This document shows positions 16,626-25,054 of a stretch of DNA of 64,000 bases, in pieces; within the stretch, counting starts at the first letter, position 1, and the number at the start of each line of letters is the position of its first letter. The DNA is from Alcaligenaceae bacterium (GTDB lineage Bacteria > Pseudomonadota > Gammaproteobacteria > Burkholderiales > Burkholderiaceae_B). The stretch lies in assembly GCA_013416435.1 (NCBI GenBank), contig JACCEN010000001.1:1-64000 (forward strand). Reading direction: 5' to 3'. The notes below the pieces were generated by a model. It saw nothing but the letters and a program-made list of their open reading frames with translations. It did not search any database and was not told the DNA's origin. A program made the translations under genes and the position numbers.

Positions 16626-18005
16626 ATGAAGCAGACGAAGAAACACTCTCGCAAGCCGGTGTACCGCACTCCCGAACAACAGGACGAACGTCGGGCGCTG
16701 GCTTATGCCGTCGCCATACATACGGCCCTGCTGCTGTTCATGCTCTTCGGTTTCATTGCTTCGCCCAGCAATCCCAACCCCGTACAGGTGGAGTTATGGG
16801 CGGATGGCACGACGCCCACCGCGGCCGAGCCGGAGCCCACCGAACAGGAAGCCGAGCCGGACGAAGCCGAACCCGAAGCGCAAGCCGAGCCGGAGCCACA
16901 GCCTGAACCGGAGCCGGAACCCGCACCCGAGCCGGCGCCCGCGCCTCCTCCCGCTCCGGAGCCGCCACCGCAACCCGCCCCACCGCCGGCGCCTCCGGCT
17001 GCCACGCCTCCTCCGGTGCCGCAACCCGAACCCGAAGTCGATCCCGACATCGCACTGGAAGAGGCGCGCAAGAAACGGGAAAAAGAGGAAGAAGAAAATC
17101 GGCTCGCCGCAGCCAAGGCTGCTGCCGAGAAAGCCGCAGCTGAGAAAGCGGCTGCCGAGAAGGCTGCTGCTGAGAAAGCGGCTGCTGAGAAAGCCGCGGC
17201 TGAGAAGGCGGCTGCTGAGAAAGCGGCTGCTGAGAAGGCGGCTGCTGAGAAGGCGGCTGCTGAGAAAGCGGCTGCCGAGAAGGCGGCTGCCGAGAAAGCG
17301 GCTGCCGAGAAAGCGGCTGCCGAGAAGGCTGCTGCTGAGAAGGCTGCTGCTGAGAAGGCTGCTGCTGAGAAGGCTGCTGCTGAGAAGGCTGCTGCTGAGA
17401 AGGCTGCTGCTGAGAAGGCTGCTGCTGAGAAGGCTGCTGCTGAGAAGGCTGCTGCCGAAAAGAAAGCCAAGGAAGAAGCCGCCAAGAAAGCAGCGGCTGA
17501 AAAGGCCGCAGCCGAGAAAGCCGCTGCCGAAAAGAAAGCCAAGGAAGAAGCCGCCAAGAAAGCGGCAGCTGAAAAGGCCGCGGCCGAGAAGGCTGCCGCC
17601 GAGAAGAAAGCCAAGGAAGAAGCGGCCAAGCGGGAGGCGCTGCGGGCGGCGATGCGTGGCGACGCCCTGGGCGCCGCGGGCATACCTGGCGGCACGGCAG
17701 ACCGCAATCAAAGCGGCGGCGGTGGCAACGACGATGGCTATGCCGCCAAGGTGCGCGCCTGCGTTCGGCCACGCGTGGTCTACAGCGTGCCGCCGCGTCA
17801 AGGCCCCGCCAACCCCACAGTACAATATCTGGCAAGTCTCAAGCCAAATGGCACGGTCGAGAATGTAGTGATCCGACGCTCATCGGGTAACCCCCGCTTC
17901 GACGAAGCAGTCAGGAAAGGCATACAGGCATGCTCGCCCTTCCCCAAACCGCCTTCCGGAAAGTATCCCTCCGCGATCGAGGGCGACTACCGAATGTACG
18001 ACTAA
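16626..18005 (+). CDS. tolA: Tol-Pal system protein TolA, with expanded repeat helix
   Basis: 459 residues. N-terminal helix AYAVAIHTALLLFMLFGF anchors it in the inner membrane. It is followed by a Pro/Glu-rich stretch (about 60-135) and a very long Ala/Glu/Lys helix (about 145-340) made of AAAEK repeats, interrupted near the end by KKAKEEAA blocks. The C-terminal TolA domain (about 365-459) contains CVRPRVVYSVPPRQGPANP and FPKPPSGKYP. TolA spans the periplasm and contacts Pal, TolB and CpoB. The repeat helix is long compared with typical TolA and is encoded by near-identical 15-bp DNA repeats. Confidence 0.96.
   Translation: MKQTKKHSRKPVYRTPEQQDERRALAYAVAIHTALLLFMLFGFIASPSNPNPVQVELWADGTTPTAAEPEPTEQEAEPDEAEPEAQAEPEPQPEPEPEPAPEPAPAPPPAPEPPPQPAPPPAPPAATPPPVPQPEPEVDPDIALEEARKKREKEEEENRLAAAKAAAEKAAAEKAAAEKAAAEKAAAEKAAAEKAAAEKAAAEKAAAEKAAAEKAAAEKAAAEKAAAEKAAAEKAAAEKAAAEKAAAEKAAAEKAAAEKAAAEKAAAEKAAAEKAAAEKKAKEEAAKKAAAEKAAAEKAAAEKKAKEEAAKKAAAEKAAAEKAAAEKKAKEEAAKREALRAAMRGDALGAAGIPGGTADRNQSGGGGNDDGYAAKVRACVRPRVVYSVPPRQGPANPTVQYLASLKPNGTVENVVIRRSSGNPRFDEAVRKGIQACSPFPKPPSGKYPSAIEGDYRMYD
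17116..17460 (+). repeat. 15-bp tandem repeat coding for AAAEK in tolA
   Basis: More than 20 consecutive copies of a 15-bp unit close to GCTGCTGAGAAGGCG, reading Ala-Ala-Glu-Lys-Ala. Copies in the last third (17320-17450) are nearly identical, while earlier ones differ at third positions. Such a track can change copy number by slippage without shifting the frame, altering helix length by about 5 residues per unit. Confidence 0.93.
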
Positions 18006-18020
18006 CAGGAGATAGTAGAT

Positions 18021-19331
18021 ATGACAGCCCTCACTCCAGCAACAAGCGCCCCATCCTCCCGATGGCGCGCGTGGGTCATGGGAATGGCCCTAGTGGCGGG
18101 TAGCCTGCTGGCCGCAAGGTCGGCAGATGCTCAATTGCGCGTCGACATTTCAGGCGTGGGCGCCACCCAGTACCCGATCGCCATCGCCGATTTCAATGGC
18201 AGCGCCGAAGGCCAGGCCGTCGCCGAGGTCATCCGGGCGGACCTTACCCGTTCGGGTCAGTTTCAGTTGATCAATTCCGCGGGCACCAGCCTCGATGCCG
18301 AAAGCTCCATCGCGTACGATGACTGGCGCAATCGGGGTGCGGACTATCTGGCCTATGGCTCCATCAGCCAGTCGGGCGGGCAGTACAACATCAGCTACCG
18401 CCTGGTCGACTCGGTGCGGCGTACCCAGCTCGACGGCGTGGCGTTCAGCGGCACCGAAAAGGAATTGCGCCGCATCTCCCACCAGATCGCCGACCGCATC
18501 TACGAAAAAATCACTGGTGTTCGCGGCGTGTTTTCCACACGGTTGGCCTACGTGTTGCAAACAGGCAACGGCTATGAGTTACAAATTGCAGACGCCGACG
18601 GCCAGAACCCTCAGGTCATGCTGCGGTCCAAGCAGTCCATCATATCGCCCGCATGGTCTCCCGATGGCAAGCGCCTGGCCTACGTGAGCTTTGAACTTGG
18701 CAAACCTGTGGTGTACGTGCAGACCCTAGCTACCGGCCAACGGGTGCCATTGGCGAATTTCAAAGGCAACAACAGCGCCCCCGCCTGGTCACCCAGCGGA
18801 GAGCAACTGGCTGTCGTGCTTTCCCGGGACAGCATCTCTCAAATCTATACCATCAATGCCGATGGATCCGGCCTGCGCCGCGTCATGCGTTCGCCGCTCA
18901 TCGATACCGAACCGCAATACACGCCCGACGGATCCTCGCTCGTTTTCACAAGCGACCGCGGCGGCAATCCCCATATCTACAGAGTGCCTGTCAGTGGCGG
19001 CGATGCGCAACGCATTACCTTCAATGGCAGTTACAATATCTCACCGGCCATGTCGCCCGATGGCAATAACCTGGTGTACGTTACACGTAGAAATGGTGCT
19101 TTCCGTATCGCAATGCAAAGCATGAGTACCGGATCTGAACAATTGTTGACAGCCGGGCCTGATGACGAGTCACCCAGTTTTGCGCCAAACGGAATGCAGA
19201 TCCTCTACAGTTCCGTACAAGGTGGCCGTAGTGTTTTGGCCGTTATTTCAGTCGATGGCCGTGTCCGCCAGACACTCTCGACTCTCAACGGCAAAGTACG
19301 AGAACCGACGTGGGGACCATTTACAAATTGA
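18021..19331 (+). CDS. tolB: Tol-Pal system periplasmic protein TolB
   Basis: 436 residues. A signal peptide (about residues 1-38, to RSADA) precedes an N-terminal alpha/beta domain and a six-bladed beta-propeller. The propeller repeats are seen as SPAWSPDGKRLAYVSF, APAWSPSGEQLAVVLS, EPQYTPDGSSLVFTSD and SPAMSPDGNNLVYVTR. TolB binds Pal and TolA in the periplasm. It follows tolA by 15 bp within the operon. Confidence 0.97.
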   Translation: MTALTPATSAPSSRWRAWVMGMALVAGSLLAARSADAQLRVDISGVGATQYPIAIADFNGSAEGQAVAEVIRADLTRSGQFQLINSAGTSLDAESSIAYDDWRNRGADYLAYGSISQSGGQYNISYRLVDSVRRTQLDGVAFSGTEKELRRISHQIADRIYEKITGVRGVFSTRLAYVLQTGNGYELQIADADGQNPQVMLRSKQSIISPAWSPDGKRLAYVSFELGKPVVYVQTLATGQRVPLANFKGNNSAPAWSPSGEQLAVVLSRDSISQIYTINADGSGLRRVMRSPLIDTEPQYTPDGSSLVFTSDRGGNPHIYRVPVSGGDAQRITFNGSYNISPAMSPDGNNLVYVTRRNGAFRIAMQSMSTGSEQLLTAGPDDESPSFAPNGMQILYSSVQGGRSVLAVISVDGRVRQTLSTLNGKVREPTWGPFTN

Positions 19332-19363
19332 TTTTAGTGTGACTCTTTTTCAAAGGAACTTAA

Positions 19364-19861
19364 ATGAGCTCGCGCATTGCAAGAAGCCTCTCAATAGCCG
19401 CATTTGCCGCCACGCTGGCAGCATGCAGCTCGGTACCTCTCGACCAGTCCGGTACCAGTGCCGGCAGTGGAACGGACTCGACCAGCACGGGTCAGATCAT
19501 GGACCCGTTCAATCCTCAAAGCCCCCTCGCCCAACAGCGTTCGGTCTACTTTGATTTCGACAGCTACACCGTGCCCGAACAATACCGCAGCCTGGTCGAA
19601 ATGCATTCTTCGTACTTGACCAGCCACGGTCAGCAGAAGATCCGCATCGAAGGCAATGCTGATGCACGCGGAGGTTCGGAATACAATCTGGCTTTGGGTC
19701 AACGCCGTTCCGACGCGGTCTCCCGCATGATGACGCTGCTGGGCGTCAACAGCAACCAGATCGAAGCGGTAAGCTTCGGTAAAGAGCGCCCACGCGCCCT
19801 GGGCAACACCGAAGCGGATTACGCCGAGAACCGTCGCGCAGATATCGTCTATCAGCGATAA
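19364..19861 (+). CDS. pal: Peptidoglycan-associated lipoprotein Pal
   Basis: 165 residues. Lipoprotein signal with lipobox LAACSS, the lipidated Cys at about residue 21. C-terminal OmpA-like peptidoglycan-binding domain (about 60-165) with VYFDFDSYTVPE, IEGNADARGGSEYNLALGQRRS and ENRRADIVY. The widespread His of GHAD is Asn here (GNAD). Pal sits in the outer membrane and holds it to peptidoglycan. Follows tolB by 32 bp. Confidence 0.97.
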   Translation: MSSRIARSLSIAAFAATLAACSSVPLDQSGTSAGSGTDSTSTGQIMDPFNPQSPLAQQRSVYFDFDSYTVPEQYRSLVEMHSSYLTSHGQQKIRIEGNADARGGSEYNLALGQRRSDAVSRMMTLLGVNSNQIEAVSFGKERPRALGNTEADYAENRRADIVYQR

Positions 19862-19883
19862 TTGCGCGATTCGCCGCAATGTG

Positions 19884-19918
19884 ACGCCGTGGCGGTGGAC
19901 CGCTGCGGCGTTTTTTTT
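19884..19918 (+). terminator. Intrinsic terminator between pal and cpoB
   Basis: The hairpin has outer arms ACGCCG/CGGCGT and an inner GCGGT/CCGC stem, followed by eight Ts. It lies 23 bp after the pal stop and 24 bp before the cpoB ATG, so it should end most tol-pal transcripts and reduce read-through to cpoB. Confidence 0.85.
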
Positions 19919-19942
19919 GCTATTTTCAATAACGGAACAACT

Positions 19943-20626
19943 ATGAGCCTTTATTCCAAGTCCCTGGGCACTCTTGCACTGGCTGCGGCGCTGTCCGGCC
20001 TGATGTCGGCACCGGCCCATGCTTTTTCCGACGACGAAGCGCGCCGCGCCATCCTGGAATTACGCGAACAGCTCAAGCAGGTCACGGAACAGAACCGGCA
20101 GGCTCGCTTGCAACTGGCTGATCAGCTGGAACGCCTGCAGCATGAACTGGCCGGCATGCGGGGGCAGATCGAGCAGCTGAACTGGCAGGCTGACCTGCAG
20201 AAGCGCTCCAGCGAAGACCAGAGCGGCGGCCATGCGGACAAAGTGGCCGACCCCCAGGAACAAGCCGCTTATGAAGGCCCCATGGGTCTCTTCCGCAGCG
20301 GGAAGTACAAAGAAGCCGCCGCGGCATTCCAGACCTTCCTGGAAGCCTATCCGGAAAGCCAGCTCGTACCCGAGGCTCGCTTCTACCAGGGCAGCAGCCG
20401 GTATGCCAGCAAGGACTTCAAAGCTTCGATCAGTGGCCTGCAGCAAATGATACAGGCCGCCCCTCAAGATCCGCGCGCGCCCGACGCGCTGCTCGTCATT
20501 GCCGCCAGCCAGATCGAACTGAACGATTTGAAAGGCGCGAAAGCAAGCCTTCAGCGCATCGTGAAGGATTACCCGCAAACTTCTGCCGCTGAAACCGCCA
20601 AGAGCCGTCTCAAGCTGCTGCAGTAA
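19943..20626 (+). CDS. cpoB: Cell division coordinator CpoB (YbgF)
   Basis: 227 residues from the ATG at 19943. A signal peptide (MSLYSKSLGTLALAAALSG... APAHA) is followed by an N-terminal coiled coil (about 30-80) for trimerisation and TolA binding. Three TPR-like repeats follow: YEGPMGLFRSGKYKEAAAAF, VPEARFYQGSSRYASKDFKA and RAPDALLVIAASQIELNDLK. CpoB coordinates peptidoglycan synthesis with outer-membrane constriction. Its stop overlaps the next start (TAATG), coupling it to the FecCD-type gene. Confidence 0.95.
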   Translation: MSLYSKSLGTLALAAALSGLMSAPAHAFSDDEARRAILELREQLKQVTEQNRQARLQLADQLERLQHELAGMRGQIEQLNWQADLQKRSSEDQSGGHADKVADPQEQAAYEGPMGLFRSGKYKEAAAAFQTFLEAYPESQLVPEARFYQGSSRYASKDFKASISGLQQMIQAAPQDPRAPDALLVIAASQIELNDLKGAKASLQRIVKDYPQTSAAETAKSRLKLLQ

Positions 20627-21663
20627 TGGCAATGGCGAGTCCGGCGCTTGCCGCTTACCAGGCGGCATGGCGCCAGCGCGCACGAATGCTGGCCGCAATG
20701 ATGGCGGCCATACTGGCCTTGGTGGTGCTCGACGTCCTGCTCGGCCCTTCCGGCATCGGCGTTGCCGGCCTCTGGCGCAGCATTGCCGACCCGGACGCCG
20801 GCGCGCCGCATGTCATCTTCTGGCACATCCGCCTTCCTCAGGCGCTGATGGCGGTACTGGTAGGTGCGGCGCTGGGGCTTTCAGGCGCCGAAATGCAGAC
20901 CGTGCTCGATAATCCGCTCGCCAGCCCCTTTACACTTGGCGTGTCCTCGGCGGCCGCGCTGGGCGCCGCGCTGACACTCGTCTTCCAATGGCGGCTGCCG
21001 TTGCTGTCTGCGGACCACACCCTCATTCTCAGCGCATTTTTGCTGGCCCTGCTCTGTGCGCTGGCGCTCGATGCCATCGCAAAACGGGCCCGCATCGGCT
21101 CGACCGGCATCGTGCTGTTCGGCATCGCGCTGGTGTTCGCCTTCAACGCCTTGCTGTCGCTGATCCAGTTGCTGGCCAATGCGGCGGCACTGCAGGACCT
21201 GATTTTCTGGATGATGGGCAGCCTGGCCCGCAGCGACTGGGGCAAGCTGGCCATCATGGCCGGCGCATTGGCCGTCGTGTTTCCTTTCGCGTTGCGCAAT
21301 GCCTGGCGCTTGACCGCCTTGCGTTTCGGCGATGCCCGGGCGGCGGGCTTCGGCGTCGATCCCGTACGGACCAGGCGCTGGTCGCTGCTGCGTGTCAGCA
21401 TGCTGGCATCCGTCGCCGTGGCGCTGGTGGGCGTGATCGGCTTCATCGGCCTCATCGCGCCTCATATCGCGCGCCGGCTATGGGGCGAGGATCACCGCTG
21501 GTACCTGCCTGCCAGCGCCGCCACGGGCAGTCTGATACTGCTTGGCGCGTCCATCGCTTCGAAGCTCATCAGCGACCAGGTCGTCGTCCCCGTGGGCATC
21601 GTCACCACGCTGGTGGGAATCCCGTTCTTCATCATCGTCCTGACGCGTCGCCGGGTTTATTGA
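20626..21663 (+). CDS. FecCD-family ABC transporter permease (iron-siderophore / cobalamin type)
   Basis: 345 residues with about nine to ten membrane helices. Family motifs are clear: IRLPQALMAVLVGAALGLSGAEMQ near residue 67, NPLASPFTLGVSSAAALGAAL, and VALVGVIGFIGLIAPHIARRLWG, the contact with the ATPase. Imports siderophore-iron, haem or corrinoid from a periplasmic binding protein. The ATPase gene starts 3 bp after its stop. No binding-protein gene lies nearby. Start overlaps the cpoB stop, so its expression is tied to the tol-pal region. Confidence 0.92.
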   Translation: MAMASPALAAYQAAWRQRARMLAAMMAAILALVVLDVLLGPSGIGVAGLWRSIADPDAGAPHVIFWHIRLPQALMAVLVGAALGLSGAEMQTVLDNPLASPFTLGVSSAAALGAALTLVFQWRLPLLSADHTLILSAFLLALLCALALDAIAKRARIGSTGIVLFGIALVFAFNALLSLIQLLANAAALQDLIFWMMGSLARSDWGKLAIMAGALAVVFPFALRNAWRLTALRFGDARAAGFGVDPVRTRRWSLLRVSMLASVAVALVGVIGFIGLIAPHIARRLWGEDHRWYLPASAATGSLILLGASIASKLISDQVVVPVGIVTTLVGIPFFIIVLTRRRVY

Positions 21664-21665
21664 AT

Positions 21666-22463
21666 ATGGATGCTCTTGCCAGCGCGCGAACGCTTATCGC
21701 CAAGGGTGTGTCCTGCCGTTTCGGCTCCTTGCAGGTCCTGGACGATCTCGATCTGCCTCCTCTTCCGCCAGCACAAGTCGTGGCTCTGCTGGGCCCCAAC
21801 GGCAGCGGCAAGTCGACGCTGCTCAAGTCGCTCGCGGGAATGGCGCCTGCACGATTCCATGCGCTTTCCCTCGGTCATCGGGACATGCTCGCCCAGCCCG
21901 AGCGCGCCCGCGCCGACATTCTGCGCTACCTTCCCCAGTCGCTGCCCGAAGCCCTGCATCTTACGGTCACCGAATCGTTGCTCGTGGCGCTGAACGTTCG
22001 CCGCCGTCCGGGCAAGGCGCAAGCCATGGAACGCAGCATAGCGGTATTGGAAAGCCTGGGCATTGCCGCACTGGCGCCCAAATACCTGGATGCACTCTCG
22101 GGCGGCCAGAAGCAGCTGGTGGGGCTTGCCCAGACGCTGGTCGACCAGCCCGACGTCTTGCTGCTCGATGAGCCGCTGGCATCGCTGGACTTGAACTACC
22201 AGCATCATGTCATGGGCCTGCTCGGCCGGCTCGCGCGCGAAAGAAACATGTTGATCATCATCGTGGTGCACGATCTGGACATGGCCTTGCGCTACGCCGA
22301 CACCGCCCTTCTTCTGTATCAGGGCGGGCTGCTGGCGGCAGGGTCGCCAAAGGCCGTCATCACTCCCGAGCACCTGGCCCATGCGTTCAAGGTGCAAGCC
22401 CGCATACAAGTCGTCCGCGGGGGACATGCCACTGTTTTTGTCGACGACCTCATTCAACTTTGA
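21666..22463 (+). CDS. ABC transporter ATPase, FecE/BtuD type
   Basis: 265 residues from MDALASARTLIAKGVSCRFG. Walker A GPNGSGKST (about residue 42), Q-loop PQSLPEAL, signature LSGGQKQ, Walker B VLLLDEP and switch His in VVHDLDMALRYAD. Energises the FecCD-type permease encoded just upstream. The N-terminal extension before Walker A is normal. The signature LSGGQKQLVGLAQ has Val/Gly in place of the more usual Arg, a minor divergence. Confidence 0.92.
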   Translation: MDALASARTLIAKGVSCRFGSLQVLDDLDLPPLPPAQVVALLGPNGSGKSTLLKSLAGMAPARFHALSLGHRDMLAQPERARADILRYLPQSLPEALHLTVTESLLVALNVRRRPGKAQAMERSIAVLESLGIAALAPKYLDALSGGQKQLVGLAQTLVDQPDVLLLDEPLASLDLNYQHHVMGLLGRLARERNMLIIIVVHDLDMALRYADTALLLYQGGLLAAGSPKAVITPEHLAHAFKVQARIQVVRGGHATVFVDDLIQL

Positions 22464-22472
22464 GCTGATACC

Positions 22473-23303
22473 ATGCCGCATACTCTTGGGCTTATCGAAC
22501 AAACGATTTCCCTGCCTGATACGGATATCCATTTCACCGAGGCCGGCCAGGGCAGCGTGCTGCTGCTGATCCATGGATCTCTTTGCGATTATCGCTACTG
22601 GCGCTGGCAGATTCCCGCGTTCAGCCAATCACATGCCGTGATCGCACCGAGCCTGCGCGGATATTGGCCGCGGGCGCTTCAGCGGGAAGATCCCGGCTTC
22701 AGCATCCAGCAGCATGTCGAAGACATGTTGCGTTTCATGGAACGCATCAGGAACGGCCGGCCAGTGCATGTCCTGGGCCACTCCCGCGGCGCCCAGGTCG
22801 CGCTCCAGATGGCGCTGCAGGCGCCGCAGTCGATCAACGGGCTGATACTCGCCGACCCGGGCTTCCCGTTCGACGGCGAGCCGCCGGTCCAGTCGTTCCG
22901 TTCCGATGTCGCCGAGCTTCTGCGCAAAGGGGATACGGAGTCGGCGCTGGCCAGTTTTGTCGATGCGGTGAATGGTCCCGATACCTGGCGGCGCATGGTG
23001 AGCTGGTTCAAGACCATGGTGCACGACAACGCCTACACCCTGCTTGCGCAACTGCAGGAAAGCGATCGCACGGTTCGCCGCAGCGATTTACCCGCATTGG
23101 ACAAACCAGTGCTGCTGATCGGTGGCGCGGACAGTCCCGAGCGCTACGTCAGCCGGCTGGACGGCCTGCAGGGCATCTTGCCCAGAGCCGAACGCGTGAC
23201 GATACCGCTTGCGGCGCACGGCATGAATCTGGCCAATCCGAAAGCCTTCAACAAAGCCGTCGCCGGATTCCTGCACACGCTGGAGTACGGCGCCCCCATT
23301 TGA
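22473..23303 (+). CDS. Alpha/beta hydrolase
   Basis: 276 residues. Alpha/beta-hydrolase fold: oxyanion motif LIHGSLCDYRYW, nucleophile elbow HVLGHSRGAQVAL with Ser as nucleophile, and a late catalytic His in IPLAAHGMNLANP. The acid is probably Asp in IGGADSPERY. The start is 9 bp after the ATPase stop, so it is likely co-transcribed with the FecCD-type transporter. A role in hydrolysing an imported ester siderophore is possible but is an inference from position only. Confidence 0.85.
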   Translation: MPHTLGLIEQTISLPDTDIHFTEAGQGSVLLLIHGSLCDYRYWRWQIPAFSQSHAVIAPSLRGYWPRALQREDPGFSIQQHVEDMLRFMERIRNGRPVHVLGHSRGAQVALQMALQAPQSINGLILADPGFPFDGEPPVQSFRSDVAELLRKGDTESALASFVDAVNGPDTWRRMVSWFKTMVHDNAYTLLAQLQESDRTVRRSDLPALDKPVLLIGGADSPERYVSRLDGLQGILPRAERVTIPLAAHGMNLANPKAFNKAVAGFLHTLEYGAPI

Positions 23304-23323
23304 GGGCGCGCCATCACCGCAGC

Positions 23324-23881
23324 TTAGTGCCCTTTGGTGTTCGCTGGCTTGACATCGCACTCGGCATGTGCTTTTTCGCCGTTGTCGAACAGGAAATCGA
23401 TACCGACCTTGCTGCCGACCGCCGGCGCTTCCGACGGCTTTTCCAGCATGGCGTGATAGCCGCCCGGCTTGAACAGCAGCTCGCCTCCGGCGGGGACCGC
23501 GATATCGTGGGTTTCGGACATGCGGCTCATGCCGCCTTCGTGCGTCGTCTGGTGCAGCATGATCATGCCGTATGTCGAGGACGCCGCGGCGACGAGCTTG
23601 GCCTCTTTGCCGCCACCGTTCTTGACGAGGAAATATCCCGCGGACGGCGCAGGTAGCGGGATGGCGCGTATCCAGCATTGGCTTACCGAGAGGGTCTCCG
23701 ACACCTTCGCGTTGGCAAAAGCCGCCGCATCGTGTTTCGCGGCTTGCCCATGCCCCGCGTGTGCATGGCCCGCATGGGCGAGCAGCAAGGGCTGCATCGT
23801 ATGGGTGGTGCCCGCAGCGGCAGACAGGGCCAGCGCCAGGCCGGCCGTGGCCAGCAGTCCATTCAGGATTGATTTATTCAT
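23324..23881 (-). CDS. Periplasmic copper chaperone PCu(A)C
   Basis: 185 residues. A signal peptide is followed by a His-rich stretch (HAGHAHAGHGQAAKHD). The PCu(A)C/DUF461 domain carries the copper-binding pattern: His and Met in MIMLHQTTHEGGMSRM and His-x-Met in GGYHAMLEKP. The protein delivers Cu(I) to the CuA or CuB site of terminal oxidases. A DUF2946 gene lies 96 bp upstream on the same strand, a pairing common in copper loci. Confidence 0.92.
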   Translation of the reverse strand: MNKSILNGLLATAGLALALSAAAGTTHTMQPLLLAHAGHAHAGHGQAAKHDAAAFANAKVSETLSVSQCWIRAIPLPAPSAGYFLVKNGGGKEAKLVAAASSTYGMIMLHQTTHEGGMSRMSETHDIAVPAGGELLFKPGGYHAMLEKPSEAPAVGSKVGIDFLFDNGEKAHAECDVKPANTKGH

Positions 23882-23977
23882 GATGTATTCCGTTCGAGTT
23901 TGTTTTTGACAGGCTACGCGATGGACGCCCCGACCTCTTTGTCCGGCGTCAATGAGCAGCGCAAGCAGTGGGAAGGC

Positions 23978-24388
23978 TCAGGCCGTGAACGGAGGTGCCC
24001 GCGAACCCAGCGGCGGGCCGGGCATGCGCCGCGGTTCGGCGCTGGCTGTAAGGTCCACGGCCAGCAGCGCGCTCGCGACGGCCGGCGGCAAGGGAGGGAT
24101 GGCCGCTGGAGGCGGCGTGTATGCGTGGCCTATCGCCGAGCCGAAGGCGCAGTCCAATTCCTGCGGCTCGGCATGACCGTGATGGGTATCGAGGGATAGC
24201 GTTTCGATGACGCGATCCGGGAGGCCTTTTACGCAAAGCGTGACGGTAAGGGCCGGGCTATGGCCCGCAAACAGCAATACCGGCATATAGCCGGCCGGGA
24301 CCAGGGCGCGCAATAGGAAGACCAGCAGCAAGGCCTTCAGGCCGACTTGCCGCTCATTGGACATCCACGCGTACCAGTATCTGATCAT
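23978..24388 (-). CDS. DUF2946-like small membrane/periplasmic protein
   Basis: 136 residues from the first Met; MSNERQVGL eight codons later is an alternative, and neither has a strong ribosome site. A hydrophobic signal or anchor (LKALLLVFLLRALVPAGYMPVLL) is followed by short extracytoplasmic sequence with LCVKGLPDR and DTHHGHAEPQELDCAF. This resembles DUF2946 proteins, which occur beside copper chaperones and TonB-dependent receptors. Function unknown. It is probably co-transcribed with the PCu(A)C gene. A second protein of this kind is at 61300-61683. Confidence 0.65.
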   Translation of the reverse strand: MIRYWYAWMSNERQVGLKALLLVFLLRALVPAGYMPVLLFAGHSPALTVTLCVKGLPDRVIETLSLDTHHGHAEPQELDCAFGSAIGHAYTPPPAAIPPLPPAVASALLAVDLTASAEPRRMPGPPLGSRAPPFTA

Positions 24389-24441
24389 GACGGCACAAGT
24401 GTACTATGGTGCATACGATAAAAAGAGACACACAGGACGAC

Positions 24442-24924
24442 ATGCATCCATCCATCCCCCTTGCTGCACAGAAGGCCAAGATCACCGTCGCCGAGTTCGA
24501 CCGGCTGCTTGCGAGCCATCATCCCTTCGCCTCGGTGCTGGAAATCGAAACGCTTGAAATCGGACCTGGCAGCGCACTGCTGCGCCTGCCTGATCGAAGC
24601 TCGCACCAGCGCCTGGGCGGCATCGTGGCGGGGCCCATGCTGATGGGACTGGCCGACGTCGCCCTGTATGCGGCCATTGTCGGAGCAACCGGCAATAGCG
24701 AAGCCGTCACGGCAAGCCTGAGCATGAACTTCCTGCGCAAGGCGCCGCCGGGCGGCATCCTGGCACAGGCCACCATCCTGAAGACCGGCCGGCTCGCGGC
24801 GGGCGAAGTCCTGCTCGTTCCCGCGGCTGGCGGCGATCCGGTTGCGCAAGCCATCAGTACCTGGGCCCTGCCTCGTGGGGAAGGCCATGGGGTCAGACCC
24901 CATGCGGGGTCTGACCCCGTCTGA
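24442..24924 (+). CDS. PaaI-family thioesterase
   Basis: 160 residues from MHPSIPLAAQ. Hot-dog fold with the PaaI-type core: HQRLGGIVAGPMLMGLADVALYAAI, where the usual G-G-x-x-A-x-A helix lies, and a strand region VTASLSMNFLRKAPPGGIL. Acts on acyl-CoA thioesters; the substrate is not clear. The final 11 residues, GVRPHAGSDPV, and the stop are encoded by a palindromic element at 24889-24918, so the native C terminus was probably near PRGEGH. Confidence 0.87.
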   Translation: MHPSIPLAAQKAKITVAEFDRLLASHHPFASVLEIETLEIGPGSALLRLPDRSSHQRLGGIVAGPMLMGLADVALYAAIVGATGNSEAVTASLSMNFLRKAPPGGILAQATILKTGRLAAGEVLLVPAAGGDPVAQAISTWALPRGEGHGVRPHAGSDPV

Positions 24925-24990
24925 GGCGGTTCTTAGGGTCAGACCCCGTACGGGGTCTGACCCTTCAACAGAGGCATGGGGTCTGACCCT
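24889..24990. repeat. Two full and one half palindromic element
   Basis: 24889-24918 (centre ATGC) forms the 3' end of the PaaI-type gene. 24935-24964 has the paired variant AGGG...CCCT, changed at both outer ends. 24978-24990 is a lone half (GGGGTCTGACCCT). The cluster lies between the thioesterase and aldo/keto reductase genes. Confidence 0.9.
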
Positions 24991-25054
24991 TTCAATAGTG
25001 GCATAATTCCCGTCAAACACCCGGCGGCCCGATGCCGCCTCTAAGGAGACCCGC

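Noticed and set aside
16703-17707. Repetitive minus-strand frames opposite tolA
   Set aside because: They arise from the reverse complement of the AAAEK repeat and have no independent support.
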